Shown here: piece by piece, positions 23,835-32,246 of the stretch
How positions within the stretch are numbered: position 1 is the stretch's first letter
Layout: each line of letters begins with the position of its first letter
Assembly (NCBI GenBank): GCA_944389415.1
Contig: CALXMF010000001.1
Coordinates: 1-64,000 of the forward strand
Length of the DNA stretch: 64,000 nt
DNA from: an uncultured Spirochaetota bacterium
GTDB taxonomy: Bacteria; Spirochaetota; Spirochaetia; Treponematales; Treponemataceae
Direction of reading: 5' to 3'
Notes under the pieces: generated by a model
What the model was told of the DNA's origin: nothing
Database searches by the model: none
The model's input: the letters and a program-made list of their open reading frames with translations, nothing else
Translations under genes and position numbers: made by a program

Positions 23835-25828
23835 TTGCCATACTGTTGTTTAATCGACTCGATCTCATCTCTAATGGCAGCAGCTTCTTCAAATTCAAGC
23901 GCATCGGCGTGTGCTATCATTTCCTTTTCAAGAATCTTTATCAATTTATGCCGCTGCGCAGGCACAAAAAGATTGATACCCTGCCGCAGTACTTCTGTTT
24001 CAACTTTAACAGCCTCTTTCTTTTCTTCCATCTGACGAACAAGAATATCTTCAATTGCTTTTGATACCGTCTTTGGCGTAATTCCATGTTCTTCATTATA
24101 TTGCTGCTGAATAGAACGGCGGCGGCGTGTCTCATCAATAGCTTCCTGCATAGCAGGACTTATTCTGTCCGCATACATAACAACTTTTCCGCTGCTGTTA
24201 CGCGCGGCTCGTCCAATTATCTGAATAAGACTTGTCGCAGAACGTAAGAACCCTATCTTATCAGCATCAAGAATCGCGATAAACGATACTTCTGGCAGAT
24301 CAATACCTTCACGCAGCAAGTTAATACCAATAAGAACATCAAATTCTCCAGCACGGAGACCTTTGAGAATCTCTACACGTTCAATCGTCTCTATTTCTGA
24401 ATGAATATATTTTACATTCAACCCAAGACCCAACAGATAATCTGTTAAATCTTCAGCCATTTTCTTAGTCAGCGTTAAAACAAGACTGCGCTCTTTGCGG
24501 TCAATGCGCTCCCGAATCTCACGATAAATATCTTCCATCTGCCCTTCGCTTGGTCTGACATCAACTTCAGGATCAAGCAACCCTGTTGGTCTGATAAGCT
24601 GTTCCACGACCTGTGAACTCTGAGAAAGCTCCTGAGCACGAGGAGTCGCGGACACATAAATGACCTGATTAAGCATAGAAGAAAATTCCGCAAATTTAAG
24701 CGGCCGATTATCAAGTGCACTTGGAAGACGAAAACCAAAATCAACCAGATTCTGTTTACGAGAACGATCGCCCTCATACATTGCGCCGATTTGCGGAACA
24801 GTTACATGCGCTTCATCGATAAGGCACAGAAAATCTTTTGGAAAATAATGAAGCAGCGTATCAGGCGGCTCCCCTGGGCGTCTGTTCGATATGGGAGCAG
24901 AATAATTCTCTATTCCAGAACAATACCCCATCTCATTGAGCATTTCAATATCATACGTTGTACGAGTCTTCAGCCGCTCATATTCAAGCATCTTACCCTG
25001 CGCCTGAAGCTCTGATAAACGCAAATCAAGTTCTCCCTGAATACGGTCTGTTGCCGCCTTGAGCATATCAGGCGGCACAACAAAATGTTTTGCCGGATAA
25101 ATCGTTGTCTCATCAAGTTCTTCCATAATATCACCCGATATCACGTGGAATCGCCTGATACGCACTATTTCTTCCCAATCAAGTTCTATCCGGTACCCTT
25201 CATCTGTTTCCATATAGGCAGGGAAGATCTCAATAACATCGCCGCGAATTCTAAAACGTCCACGTTCCAGAACAGCATCATTACGTTCATATTGCAGGCC
25301 TATAAGCTGGCGACTAAATTCAGGAATATCAATACACTGCCCCTTTTCCAAGTGCAGCCGCATTTCCTTGTATAACTCCGGCATTCCAAGACCATAAATG
25401 CACGATACTGTCGCAACAACAATAACATCCCGACGTTCCATAAGCGCGTACGTCGCGCCGAGCCGCATTCTGTCTATTTCATCGTTTACAGCGGCGTCTT
25501 TTTCTATATATAAGTCACGGGCAGGCACATATGCTTCAGGTTGATAATAATCATAATATGAAACAAAATATTCAACAGCATTATTTGGAAAAAAACTTTT
25601 GAACTCACGGTATAACTGCGCAGACAACGTCTTATTATGACTGATAACCAGCGTCGGACGCTGCACTCTTTCAATAATTTTCGCCATTGTAAAAGTTTTT
25701 CCAGAGCCTGTAACACCTTTAAGCGTCTGATATTTGTCGCCGCGCAGAAAACCTTCCGCAAGCCGTGTTATCGCCTGAGGCTGATCACCAGATGGTTCAT
25801 ATGGCGATTCAACTTTAAATGGCCTCAC
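23831..25828 (-). CDS. uvrB: Excinuclease ABC subunit B
   Basis: This DNA-damage verification helicase of nucleotide excision repair is loaded by UvrA and recruits UvrC. Walker A is GVTGSGKTFTMAK near 39, the beta-hairpin YYDYYQPEAYVP is near 92, the Walker B-like LIDEAHV near 338, and motif VI QIIGRAARN near 540. A UVR motif (LEFEEAAAIRDEIESI) closes the protein for UvrC contact. Length 665 is normal. Its ATG overlaps the htrA stop (ATGA), so translation is coupled to the protease gene. Confidence 0.97.
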   Translation of the reverse strand: MRPFKVESPYEPSGDQPQAITRLAEGFLRGDKYQTLKGVTGSGKTFTMAKIIERVQRPTLVISHNKTLSAQLYREFKSFFPNNAVEYFVSYYDYYQPEAYVPARDLYIEKDAAVNDEIDRMRLGATYALMERRDVIVVATVSCIYGLGMPELYKEMRLHLEKGQCIDIPEFSRQLIGLQYERNDAVLERGRFRIRGDVIEIFPAYMETDEGYRIELDWEEIVRIRRFHVISGDIMEELDETTIYPAKHFVVPPDMLKAATDRIQGELDLRLSELQAQGKMLEYERLKTRTTYDIEMLNEMGYCSGIENYSAPISNRRPGEPPDTLLHYFPKDFLCLIDEAHVTVPQIGAMYEGDRSRKQNLVDFGFRLPSALDNRPLKFAEFSSMLNQVIYVSATPRAQELSQSSQVVEQLIRPTGLLDPEVDVRPSEGQMEDIYREIRERIDRKERSLVLTLTKKMAEDLTDYLLGLGLNVKYIHSEIETIERVEILKGLRAGEFDVLIGINLLREGIDLPEVSFIAILDADKIGFLRSATSLIQIIGRAARNSSGKVVMYADRISPAMQEAIDETRRRRSIQQQYNEEHGITPKTVSKAIEDILVRQMEEKKEAVKVETEVLRQGINLFVPAQRHKLIKILEKEMIAHADALEFEEAAAIRDEIESIKQQYGN

Positions 25829-27102
25829 TCATTTTCTCCAAGCACAATAGAAAGTTCTGTAATTTTTCTGTCCCGATATACCGCTACCTTTACAGTATCC
25901 CCAGGACGCTTACTCTCAAGTACAGACAGGTACTCAGCAAATGTTGCAATTTTTACACCATCCATAGCTACAATAATGTCTCCGCCCAAATATATAACAG
26001 GCGCATTTCTGCCGATACCATAACGAACAGCTTTGTTTCCTGCACGAAGACCTGCCTGCGCAGCCGGACCATCTTCACCAATTTCCGAAACCAGCAGCCC
26101 TTCTGATATATCAAGACCAATTGAACGGGCAATACTCTGATCAAGCTGAATAAAGCGCGCGTCAATAACGCCGCGGCGTACAGTACCGTACTGGATCAAA
26201 TCTGATACAACACGCCGCGCTGTATCAGCAGGCACTGCAAATCCAATACCCGATGAAGAACCGCTGTCCGACATAATAAGCGTGTTCACACCGATCATAC
26301 GCCCCTGCGTATCAAGCAGCGGCCCGCCGGAATTACCTGGATTTATCGCCGCGTCAGTCTGAATCATATTGCGAATAATTGTATCCTCAGAAGTCTGAAT
26401 AGGCCTGCCAAGTCCTGAAATAACACCCGTCGTGAGAGTTCTCTCCTGACCGAATGGATTTCCAATGGCAATTACCTTCTGTCCGACTTTGAGCCGTCCT
26501 GCATCACCAAACGCAATCGTTTTCAAAACAGTACCTTCAGGAGGATTGATTTTTATAACGGCGATATCACTTTCCGTATCAGAACCAATGACTTCTCCTT
26601 CATACTGAGATCCATCGGCAAGAGAAACATATATTTTGTATGCGTTTGCAATAACATGCGTATTTGTCAGAATATACCCACGGACATCAATAACAGATCC
26701 AGAACCAGACCCTTCATACGGAACAGGCTGCAAAAAACGGTTTATATTAAAACCTTGGGTATTGATATTGACTACCGCCTCATTACATTTTTCATAAACC
26801 GTGATATTCTGCAGCTCATCTTGTGTATATGATGCGGCAAAATCTGCCGGATATGCTACAAATGGAGCAGATGATGTCTGGAGAGTAAATGAATCCTTAT
26901 CAGCAGGGTCCAACTGCTGCTCAACAAGTATTTCATGAGAAATACGCTCTTCAGCAGCGGTATCTGCAGACACAGCAGGCTGTTGCGTATCTTCTATTTT
27001 GGGGCGAAAAAAAAATATATATCCTGACGCAGCAAAAACGGCAACAAGCGCCGCACCAGCAATTCCTGCGATCAACATGTGTAGTCTTGTATACAGCTTC
27101 AT
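25825..27102 (-). CDS. Periplasmic serine protease, HtrA/DegQ family
   Basis: This is an envelope quality-control protease. ATG 27102 (MKLYTRLHMLIAG) gives one N-terminal membrane anchor (about 10-30) and then a linker. The trypsin-like domain has His in TNTHVIAN near 155, Asp in TESDIAVIKI near 185 and Ser in GNSGGPL near 262. One PDZ domain follows (about 310-420), ending at 425 residues. The longer frame to 27219 would start in a basic stretch before the promoter at 27116-27144 and is not used. uvrB follows with overlap. Confidence 0.92.
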   Translation of the reverse strand: MKLYTRLHMLIAGIAGAALVAVFAASGYIFFFRPKIEDTQQPAVSADTAAEERISHEILVEQQLDPADKDSFTLQTSSAPFVAYPADFAASYTQDELQNITVYEKCNEAVVNINTQGFNINRFLQPVPYEGSGSGSVIDVRGYILTNTHVIANAYKIYVSLADGSQYEGEVIGSDTESDIAVIKINPPEGTVLKTIAFGDAGRLKVGQKVIAIGNPFGQERTLTTGVISGLGRPIQTSEDTIIRNMIQTDAAINPGNSGGPLLDTQGRMIGVNTLIMSDSGSSSGIGFAVPADTARRVVSDLIQYGTVRRGVIDARFIQLDQSIARSIGLDISEGLLVSEIGEDGPAAQAGLRAGNKAVRYGIGRNAPVIYLGGDIIVAMDGVKIATFAEYLSVLESKRPGDTVKVAVYRDRKITELSIVLGENE

Positions 27103-27115
27103 AGAAATACCACTA

Positions 27116-27144
27116 AGTATACTTAATAACAGCGCTTTGCACAA
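27116..27144 (-). promoter_or_regulatory. Promoter of htrA-uvrB
   Basis: On the minus strand TTGTGC (27144-27139), a 17-bp spacer and TATACT (27121-27116) lie 13 bases before ATG 27102. The leader would be only about 6 bases. It lies in the 68-bp gap after the phosphatase gene, so htrA-uvrB can be made separately from the upstream cluster. Confidence 0.55.
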
Positions 27145-27170
27145 GCAAGAGCCCGCAGCTGACAATCCGC

Positions 27171-28115
27171 TCAGCGGCGCTTTCTTGCCGGCACGCTGTT
27201 TCGGTCGCGGCACAAACAAATAGCCAAAGATATATCATCACCGCTGCCGCGACTGCTCAGCGTAGGTAAATATGAAGCAATCTCTTCTTCAGCAAGTGCA
27301 TTACGGCATTCCCGGCTGCATCGTTTTTTTTCGCAACCTGCGCAGGCATCAAAAATGTACTCGTCATAAAGCCACAGCAGTTTTGTATAAAAATCAGTAA
27401 GCTGTTCCCTTGTGTTAAAAGAACCATCCAGTCCATCTGTTGCACAGAATACAGCCTGCGGTAAATCTGTAGATACATAGAAGCGGATCTCAGAAGCAGC
27501 ATTTTCATCACACATTGAAGTTGTCTGATTCATAAAACAGCGCTCATCTGCCGGTACTGGCTGAGAAAAACCACCATTTTTATCCTTGATTGTTAATGTT
27601 CCATCGCCAATTTGAAACGCGAACCACCCATCGCCGCAAAAAAAAGCGCCCAGCAGAGTTGTACCATAAGCAAGTTCAACTTGCCTGCCTGCACGAAACT
27701 GCTCAGCGCGGCGCGCATTTTCGACACTTGCAAGCTCACTCTCAGAAAATGGAGAAGCAGATACATCAACATGCACTAGAGTATTCCACACAGAAACAAA
27801 TTCTTTTGCCAGAGCTGCAACTACCGGAGGTTCAAACAAGCGCTCAATGGGATATTTTTCGGCAACAGACTTGCAGATATAGCGCGCCGCCATAACAGCA
27901 AATTCCGCTCCTTTAGCGCTCCTAAAACAAGCGGAATCTCCGTGTCCATCAGCTGCCGCAATATATACATATTCGCGTTTCACGCCTTTCTTACCTGAAG
28001 CCGTACTGCCGCCGCATTCACAAAAATCCTGACACGGGTGCTCTTTTCCGTCCTGCAGCTCACGGCTGCGGTGGCGGGCACCCTGCACACAGCGGCTAAA
28101 AGTATGAAACACCAT
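27171..28115 (-). CDS. PP2C-type protein serine/threonine phosphatase
   Basis: This cytoplasmic metal-dependent phosphatase probably reverses the kinase encoded two genes upstream. It opens with the PP2C entry region (RHRSRELQDGKEHPCQDF), has the metal-binding ADGHGD near 53-58, GDGWFAFQIGDGT near 155, and the late aspartate in CATDGLDGSFN near 228. A cysteine cluster CAGCEKKRC near 263 may bind zinc. It begins 6 bp after the VWA gene stop. The set matches the TerY phosphorylation triad described by comparative genomics. Confidence 0.88.
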   Translation of the reverse strand: MVFHTFSRCVQGARHRSRELQDGKEHPCQDFCECGGSTASGKKGVKREYVYIAAADGHGDSACFRSAKGAEFAVMAARYICKSVAEKYPIERLFEPPVVAALAKEFVSVWNTLVHVDVSASPFSESELASVENARRAEQFRAGRQVELAYGTTLLGAFFCGDGWFAFQIGDGTLTIKDKNGGFSQPVPADERCFMNQTTSMCDENAASEIRFYVSTDLPQAVFCATDGLDGSFNTREQLTDFYTKLLWLYDEYIFDACAGCEKKRCSRECRNALAEEEIASYLPTLSSRGSGDDISLAICLCRDRNSVPARKRR

Positions 28116-28121
28116 ACCTGC

Positions 28122-28844
28122 CTACCAGGAATCATCAAAACTCTTTTCGACGTCGAGCTCTTCCATTTCGGCAAGTTCCGCCATTTCGCTGGTAATCGCT
28201 TTTTCAACTTCCTGCTGGCGAGATGCTACACCTCCAAGCTGACTTCCAATACGAGACGAAGTAACAGATACAAAACGTATCATTCTATTCATCATCGCCT
28301 TATTGCTTATCTGTATCACCGTTTCAGGACTCCCGGTAAACTCGGCTAGGATCTCCTCGTCAGCACCGTCAACAGCAAGCGCAATCCGGATTGCCACCTG
28401 AAACCAGCGGTTTGAACGCAGCGCATCAAGCCCTTTCCGGTAGTTATCTGTAGGAGCGCCGTCAGAAATGAGAATAATAACCGGAGCATAACTGCCAACC
28501 GCATCCTGAAGGAAAGCATCTTTTGACAATTTACTATTCAGTTCAGCAAACGCTTCCCCCAGATCAGTCACACCATCAGCCTGCAAATCCTGCCATTCAA
28601 ATGCATCAAGCGGCTGAGGAGACTCTGTTATCCATTGCGTACCTGAAGCAAAATCCAGTACCGCAATTTTTATATTTGCGTCGGCATTATCATTTGATAT
28701 ATCCCTGAGATCGGGAATAACATCCCGTATTCCCTCATTAAGAGATGCTATTTTATCTCCGGCCATACTGCTGGATGTATCAACCAGAAAAAAAAGGATC
28801 ATTGTTTTCCGCGGTATCTCAACCACTTCATCAAGCACACCCAT
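28122..28844 (-). CDS. TerY-like von Willebrand factor A domain protein
   Basis: This 240-residue cytoplasmic VWA protein is of the TerY type. The MIDAS motif is VDTSSSM near 21-27, with a conserved threonine/aspartate later in ADGVTDLGEAF near 92 and SDGAPTD near 130. The last 35 residues are acidic. TerY VWA proteins are thought to bring the kinase and phosphatase together with their targets. It lies between the kinase (23 bp) and phosphatase (6 bp) genes. Confidence 0.87.
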   Translation of the reverse strand: MGVLDEVVEIPRKTMILFFLVDTSSSMAGDKIASLNEGIRDVIPDLRDISNDNADANIKIAVLDFASGTQWITESPQPLDAFEWQDLQADGVTDLGEAFAELNSKLSKDAFLQDAVGSYAPVIILISDGAPTDNYRKGLDALRSNRWFQVAIRIALAVDGADEEILAEFTGSPETVIQISNKAMMNRMIRFVSVTSSRIGSQLGGVASRQQEVEKAITSEMAELAEMEELDVEKSFDDSW

Positions 28845-28867
28845 TTCATACTCCGTTATTATTATGT

Positions 28868-30202
28868 TTATTCTATTATACCGCTCAGTTCAGCGCTGTT
28901 GTTAAACAAAATCCTCATACCGCGCGCTACCGGTATTGTTTCGCCGGGAGCACATTCTCCTGTTTGTCCCCCCGGTGACAATTTGCGCCAGATATTTCCT
29001 GTTAAATTCCGGATTCCCCAAATCCCCGGTTCCCCCTCTTTTCTGACGACTTCAGCAACAGGATGTTCAAGATCGGCAACAGAGACTCTGCCCGACTCCA
29101 GATGATACGGATAAAGCCGTTTACCTGGATACAGTACAACCCGGGAACGGCGGATATGCAGGACAGCCGGCAGAGGAAGCACCTCACCGCAATTCATGCA
29201 GCGAATCTCTCCTCCGTTAAAATCGGTATCATAAAATGTTTCCTCGTGACAGCACGGACATAACGCGAGCCCATCCTGGAGTCTGAAAAAAGCCCTAATC
29301 CAGTCTTTTTCAGTAACACGGCGATTTTGCCGCTCCTCATTCGCACACCGCATAGTATCATACGCAAATGAACGGATAAAGAGTTCCTGAATATATCGCG
29401 GATATAAAGGCCACAGCCGCAGCGCGTTGCTGTGAATACCAGTCTTTGGGCGATTAACATCGGTATCAGGGTCAAAAATAAAAACAGGATGTTCTGCAAA
29501 CAGCCGCCGTTCATTTATTTCAGGCAGCTCACTGCCATTATCAGCACTGCCTTCAAGAGGATGATTACGGCACAGCAGAAGAAAGAGTATTACCGCAAGA
29601 GAAAAGCGATCTGTATATACATCAGGTCTACATTCTCCAAGTACAACTTCAGGAGCCATATAACGAGGTTTTCCCTTTATACCAAGAGAAACAGTGTGCG
29701 GCACAATATTATCGTTATCACAAATCAGAATCTCGCCTGTCCGCGGATGCACAAAAAAATTACCATCGTTCAAATCCTGATAACTCAATCCATTCAGATG
29801 CAGCTGCCTGAAACTGGCCGCAATAAGCAGCGCACTGCGCAGAACCTGTTGAAAACCGGCAAATTTTTCCCGATTCAGCAGAAAACGGCTGAACTCACGA
29901 TATTCAGGAGGACGAAGCTGCATAATATAGCCAAACCTGCCGCGTATATCCCGCTGAGTAAGCGCAAGAGGCCACAGAAATGTTTCGGCAGGACTTCCCT
30001 TCTGCACATTCTGCAATATGTTGGAATAAAACAGCTGCTCATCAATCCCCATACCGCGAGGATACCACTTGAGCGCGTAGTAAGATTTTCTAAATTCAAC
30101 ACGGTATACAACTCCCTGACCGCCTTCACCCAGCTCGTCAAGGATACGCACCTTTTCATGATCTACAGTAAGAACAACAGAAGCCCGCTGCAGTTTTGCC
30201 AT
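28868..30202 (-). CDS. Protein kinase of the TerY-P cluster with zinc ribbon and C-terminal beta domain
   Basis: This is a cytoplasmic Ser/Thr-type kinase of 444 residues. The glycine loop is GEGGQGVVYRV near 21-31, the lysine in YALKWY near 39, the catalytic loop reads YQDLNDGNFF near 140 (Y in place of H), and the metal site reads CDND rather than DFG near 157. GKPRYMAPEVV near 174 is the activation-segment end. A zinc ribbon (CPCC, CMNC) lies at about 312-340. The last 85 residues, with GIRNLTGNIW and GMRILF, look like an FHA-like phosphopeptide domain. It overlaps the preceding zinc-ribbon gene by 1 bp. Confidence 0.88.
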   Translation of the reverse strand: MAKLQRASVVLTVDHEKVRILDELGEGGQGVVYRVEFRKSYYALKWYPRGMGIDEQLFYSNILQNVQKGSPAETFLWPLALTQRDIRGRFGYIMQLRPPEYREFSRFLLNREKFAGFQQVLRSALLIAASFRQLHLNGLSYQDLNDGNFFVHPRTGEILICDNDNIVPHTVSLGIKGKPRYMAPEVVLGECRPDVYTDRFSLAVILFLLLCRNHPLEGSADNGSELPEINERRLFAEHPVFIFDPDTDVNRPKTGIHSNALRLWPLYPRYIQELFIRSFAYDTMRCANEERQNRRVTEKDWIRAFFRLQDGLALCPCCHEETFYDTDFNGGEIRCMNCGEVLPLPAVLHIRRSRVVLYPGKRLYPYHLESGRVSVADLEHPVAEVVRKEGEPGIWGIRNLTGNIWRKLSPGGQTGECAPGETIPVARGMRILFNNSAELSGIIE

Positions 30203-30555
30203 CAGTACCCGCCGCCGTCAACCGCATTCCATGACGCCGTAATTACCTGCGATTTATTACCGCATGACGGACAGGTATAGTCTTTTGAAACGGTATCATA
30301 ACATCCAAGTTTATTACACCCTCCGCATTGAACCAAAACCGCCGCATGGCAGTATGGACAGCCGGGATACTCCTCATCATGACTGAAACCGCCTTCCAAT
30401 TTTGTATCCGTATATCCTTCTCGTGCGGCAACTTCATCATTCATCGGAAATGCCCATGTAAAAAACCAGCCGTTTTCACGCTTTTCCGCCCGCACACCAA
30501 ATGTTTTTTTATATTTAGCACATTTCGCGCAGACTACTGATGCATTCTTCTTCAC
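30202..30555 (-). CDS. TerY-C-type metal-binding protein
   Basis: This 117-residue protein has three cysteine pairs, CAKC near 9, CPYC near 71 and CGGC near 82, plus CPSC near 99. It matches the TerY-C zinc-binding domain found fused to or beside TerY VWA proteins. It is the first gene of the cluster TerYC-kinase-VWA-PP2C. It is probably a structural partner of the VWA protein. No enzyme motif is present. Confidence 0.8.
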   Translation of the reverse strand: MKKNASVVCAKCAKYKKTFGVRAEKRENGWFFTWAFPMNDEVAAREGYTDTKLEGGFSHDEEYPGCPYCHAAVLVQCGGCNKLGCYDTVSKDYTCPSCGNKSQVITASWNAVDGGGY

Positions 30556-30785
30556 ACTGCTGCTCCAGAATTCAATAATACAATATCAATATCGGCAAAA
30601 TAAATACATAGTATAAGGTGAAGCTCTGTAATCCGCATATTGATGAGCTATATTGCTTCACATACACACAAACAAAACAGCAGACAATACCGATTGTTTA
30701 TGATATACTGACGGAGAAATATATCGCCGCATTCTCACGCGGCGTGTCATATCACAGCATCTATACCAGATGGAGGCAGACTCTC

Positions 30786-32009
30786 ATGAACGTAGTTGTA
30801 ATCGGGGCCCAATGGGGAGACGAAGGGAAAGGCAAAATTGTTGATTACCTGGCAAATAATGCGGACGCCATTGTCCGGTATTCAGGCGGTGCAAACGCCG
30901 GGCATACCATTGTTATAGATAACGAACAGTACGCATTGCATCTGGTTCCGTCTGGAGTCCTGTATCCGGATAAAAAAGTATATCTGGGCAGCGGTATGGT
31001 CATAGATCCTGAAGCATTGTTTACAGAGCTTCAGATGCTCAAAGACAGAGGAATCAATTGGGAAGGCAGAGTATTTATTTCTGACCGAGCTCATCTGGTA
31101 CTGCCGCGTTATCGTACACTTGATAAAGAACGTGATGCTAAACGTAAAAAACCGATCGGTACCACAGGACGGGGTATTGGCACAACATATTCAATGAAAT
31201 CAGAACGTGATGGCATACGAATTGCAGACCTCGAATGGAAAGAAAAAATAGAAGAACTTGAAGACGAGGACATCACTTTTATTGAAAAATACAAAGACAG
31301 ACTTCTTTCTATGAAAGTAAATATGACTGCGGAAATGTGGAAATACCGTAATAAAAATGTCCTGATGGAAGGGGCGCAGGGAGCACTTCTCGATATTGAC
31401 TCAGGCACATATCCGTATGTATCATCAGGACTTTCCTGCGCAGCAGGAGCCGCCTGCGGTGCAGGAATAGGCCCGCGCGCAATTGATAAAGTGCTCGGCG
31501 TATTTAAAGCCTATTCAACCCGTGTCGGAAACGGTCCCATGCCGACAGAATTTAATGATACAACACAGAGTGAACTCTGCACCTTTATCCGTGACACGGG
31601 ACGGGAATACGGGGTTACCACAGGCCGCCCAAGACGCTGCGGTTTTCTGGATCTTGTCGCGCTGCGTTACGCATGCCGTGTAAATTCAATAGATGAACTT
31701 GTACTTACACATCTTGATATCTATGACTCACTTGATACAATAGAAGCATGTGTCGCGTATGAAATAGACGGAAAAGAAACGACTGATTTTCCCTCAGGAA
31801 TTGATGAACTGAACCGCGCGAAACCGGTTCTCAAAAAATTTGAGGGATGGAAACAGTCGCTGAAAAACTGCCGGTCATATGAAGAACTTCCGGCAAATGC
31901 CCGCACATATGTCGATTTTATTGAAGAATTCTCCGGTGCGCACGTCGGAATTATTTCTGTCGGCTATGACAGAAAAGATACCTTTATACGGGCAAATCTC
32001 TGGAAGTAA
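30786..32009 (+). CDS. purA: Adenylosuccinate synthetase
   Basis: This cytoplasmic enzyme joins IMP and aspartate with GTP, the first step from IMP to AMP. ATG 30786 (MNVVVIGAQWGDEGKGKIVD) follows GGAGG and begins exactly at the family N-terminus; the longer frame from 30618 is rejected. The P-loop GDEGKGKIVD, the IMP site TTGRGIGTTYSMK near 130, GAQGALLDID near 200 and TTGRPRRCGFLDL near 279 are present. At 407 residues it is slightly shorter than many PurA proteins. A terminator follows. Confidence 0.96.
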   Translation: MNVVVIGAQWGDEGKGKIVDYLANNADAIVRYSGGANAGHTIVIDNEQYALHLVPSGVLYPDKKVYLGSGMVIDPEALFTELQMLKDRGINWEGRVFISDRAHLVLPRYRTLDKERDAKRKKPIGTTGRGIGTTYSMKSERDGIRIADLEWKEKIEELEDEDITFIEKYKDRLLSMKVNMTAEMWKYRNKNVLMEGAQGALLDIDSGTYPYVSSGLSCAAGAACGAGIGPRAIDKVLGVFKAYSTRVGNGPMPTEFNDTTQSELCTFIRDTGREYGVTTGRPRRCGFLDLVALRYACRVNSIDELVLTHLDIYDSLDTIEACVAYEIDGKETTDFPSGIDELNRAKPVLKKFEGWKQSLKNCRSYEELPANARTYVDFIEEFSGAHVGIISVGYDRKDTFIRANLWK

Positions 32010-32125
32010 CCAAGAAAAATTTAAACAATCGATAAACTCTCAGGAGTTGTGTTCCAACATTAAGATTGTTTAATCTGGAATCAGTGTTAGGGTTTATTGC
32101 GTCATGTAACAGGGGAAATGTCTGG

Positions 32126-32171
32126 CAAAAAGGCTATCCGGGAAGTTTGAGACTTCAGGGACAGCCTTTTT
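32126..32171 (+). terminator. Two-way terminator between purA and the beta-helix gene
   Basis: AAAAAGGCTATCC and GGACAGCCTTTTT pair (one G-T), with an inner GAAGT/ACTTC stem. The flanking A5 and T5 let it stop transcripts from both sides. The remainder of 32010-32246 shows no gene. Confidence 0.8.
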
Positions 32172-32246
32172 GGTTAGTTAGAGCCCCCTGATCCTTGTTA
32201 GAACACAGAAAGCGACTGTCAGCCGCACCCATATATATATACTCTT

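Noticed and set aside
25825-27219. Longer HtrA start at 27219
   Set aside because: It would run through the promoter at 27116-27144, and the added 39 residues are not like a signal sequence.
30618-30785. Longer PurA start
   Set aside because: PurA proteins begin at the MxxVVIGAQWGDEGKGK position, which is ATG 30786 with a good ribosome site.
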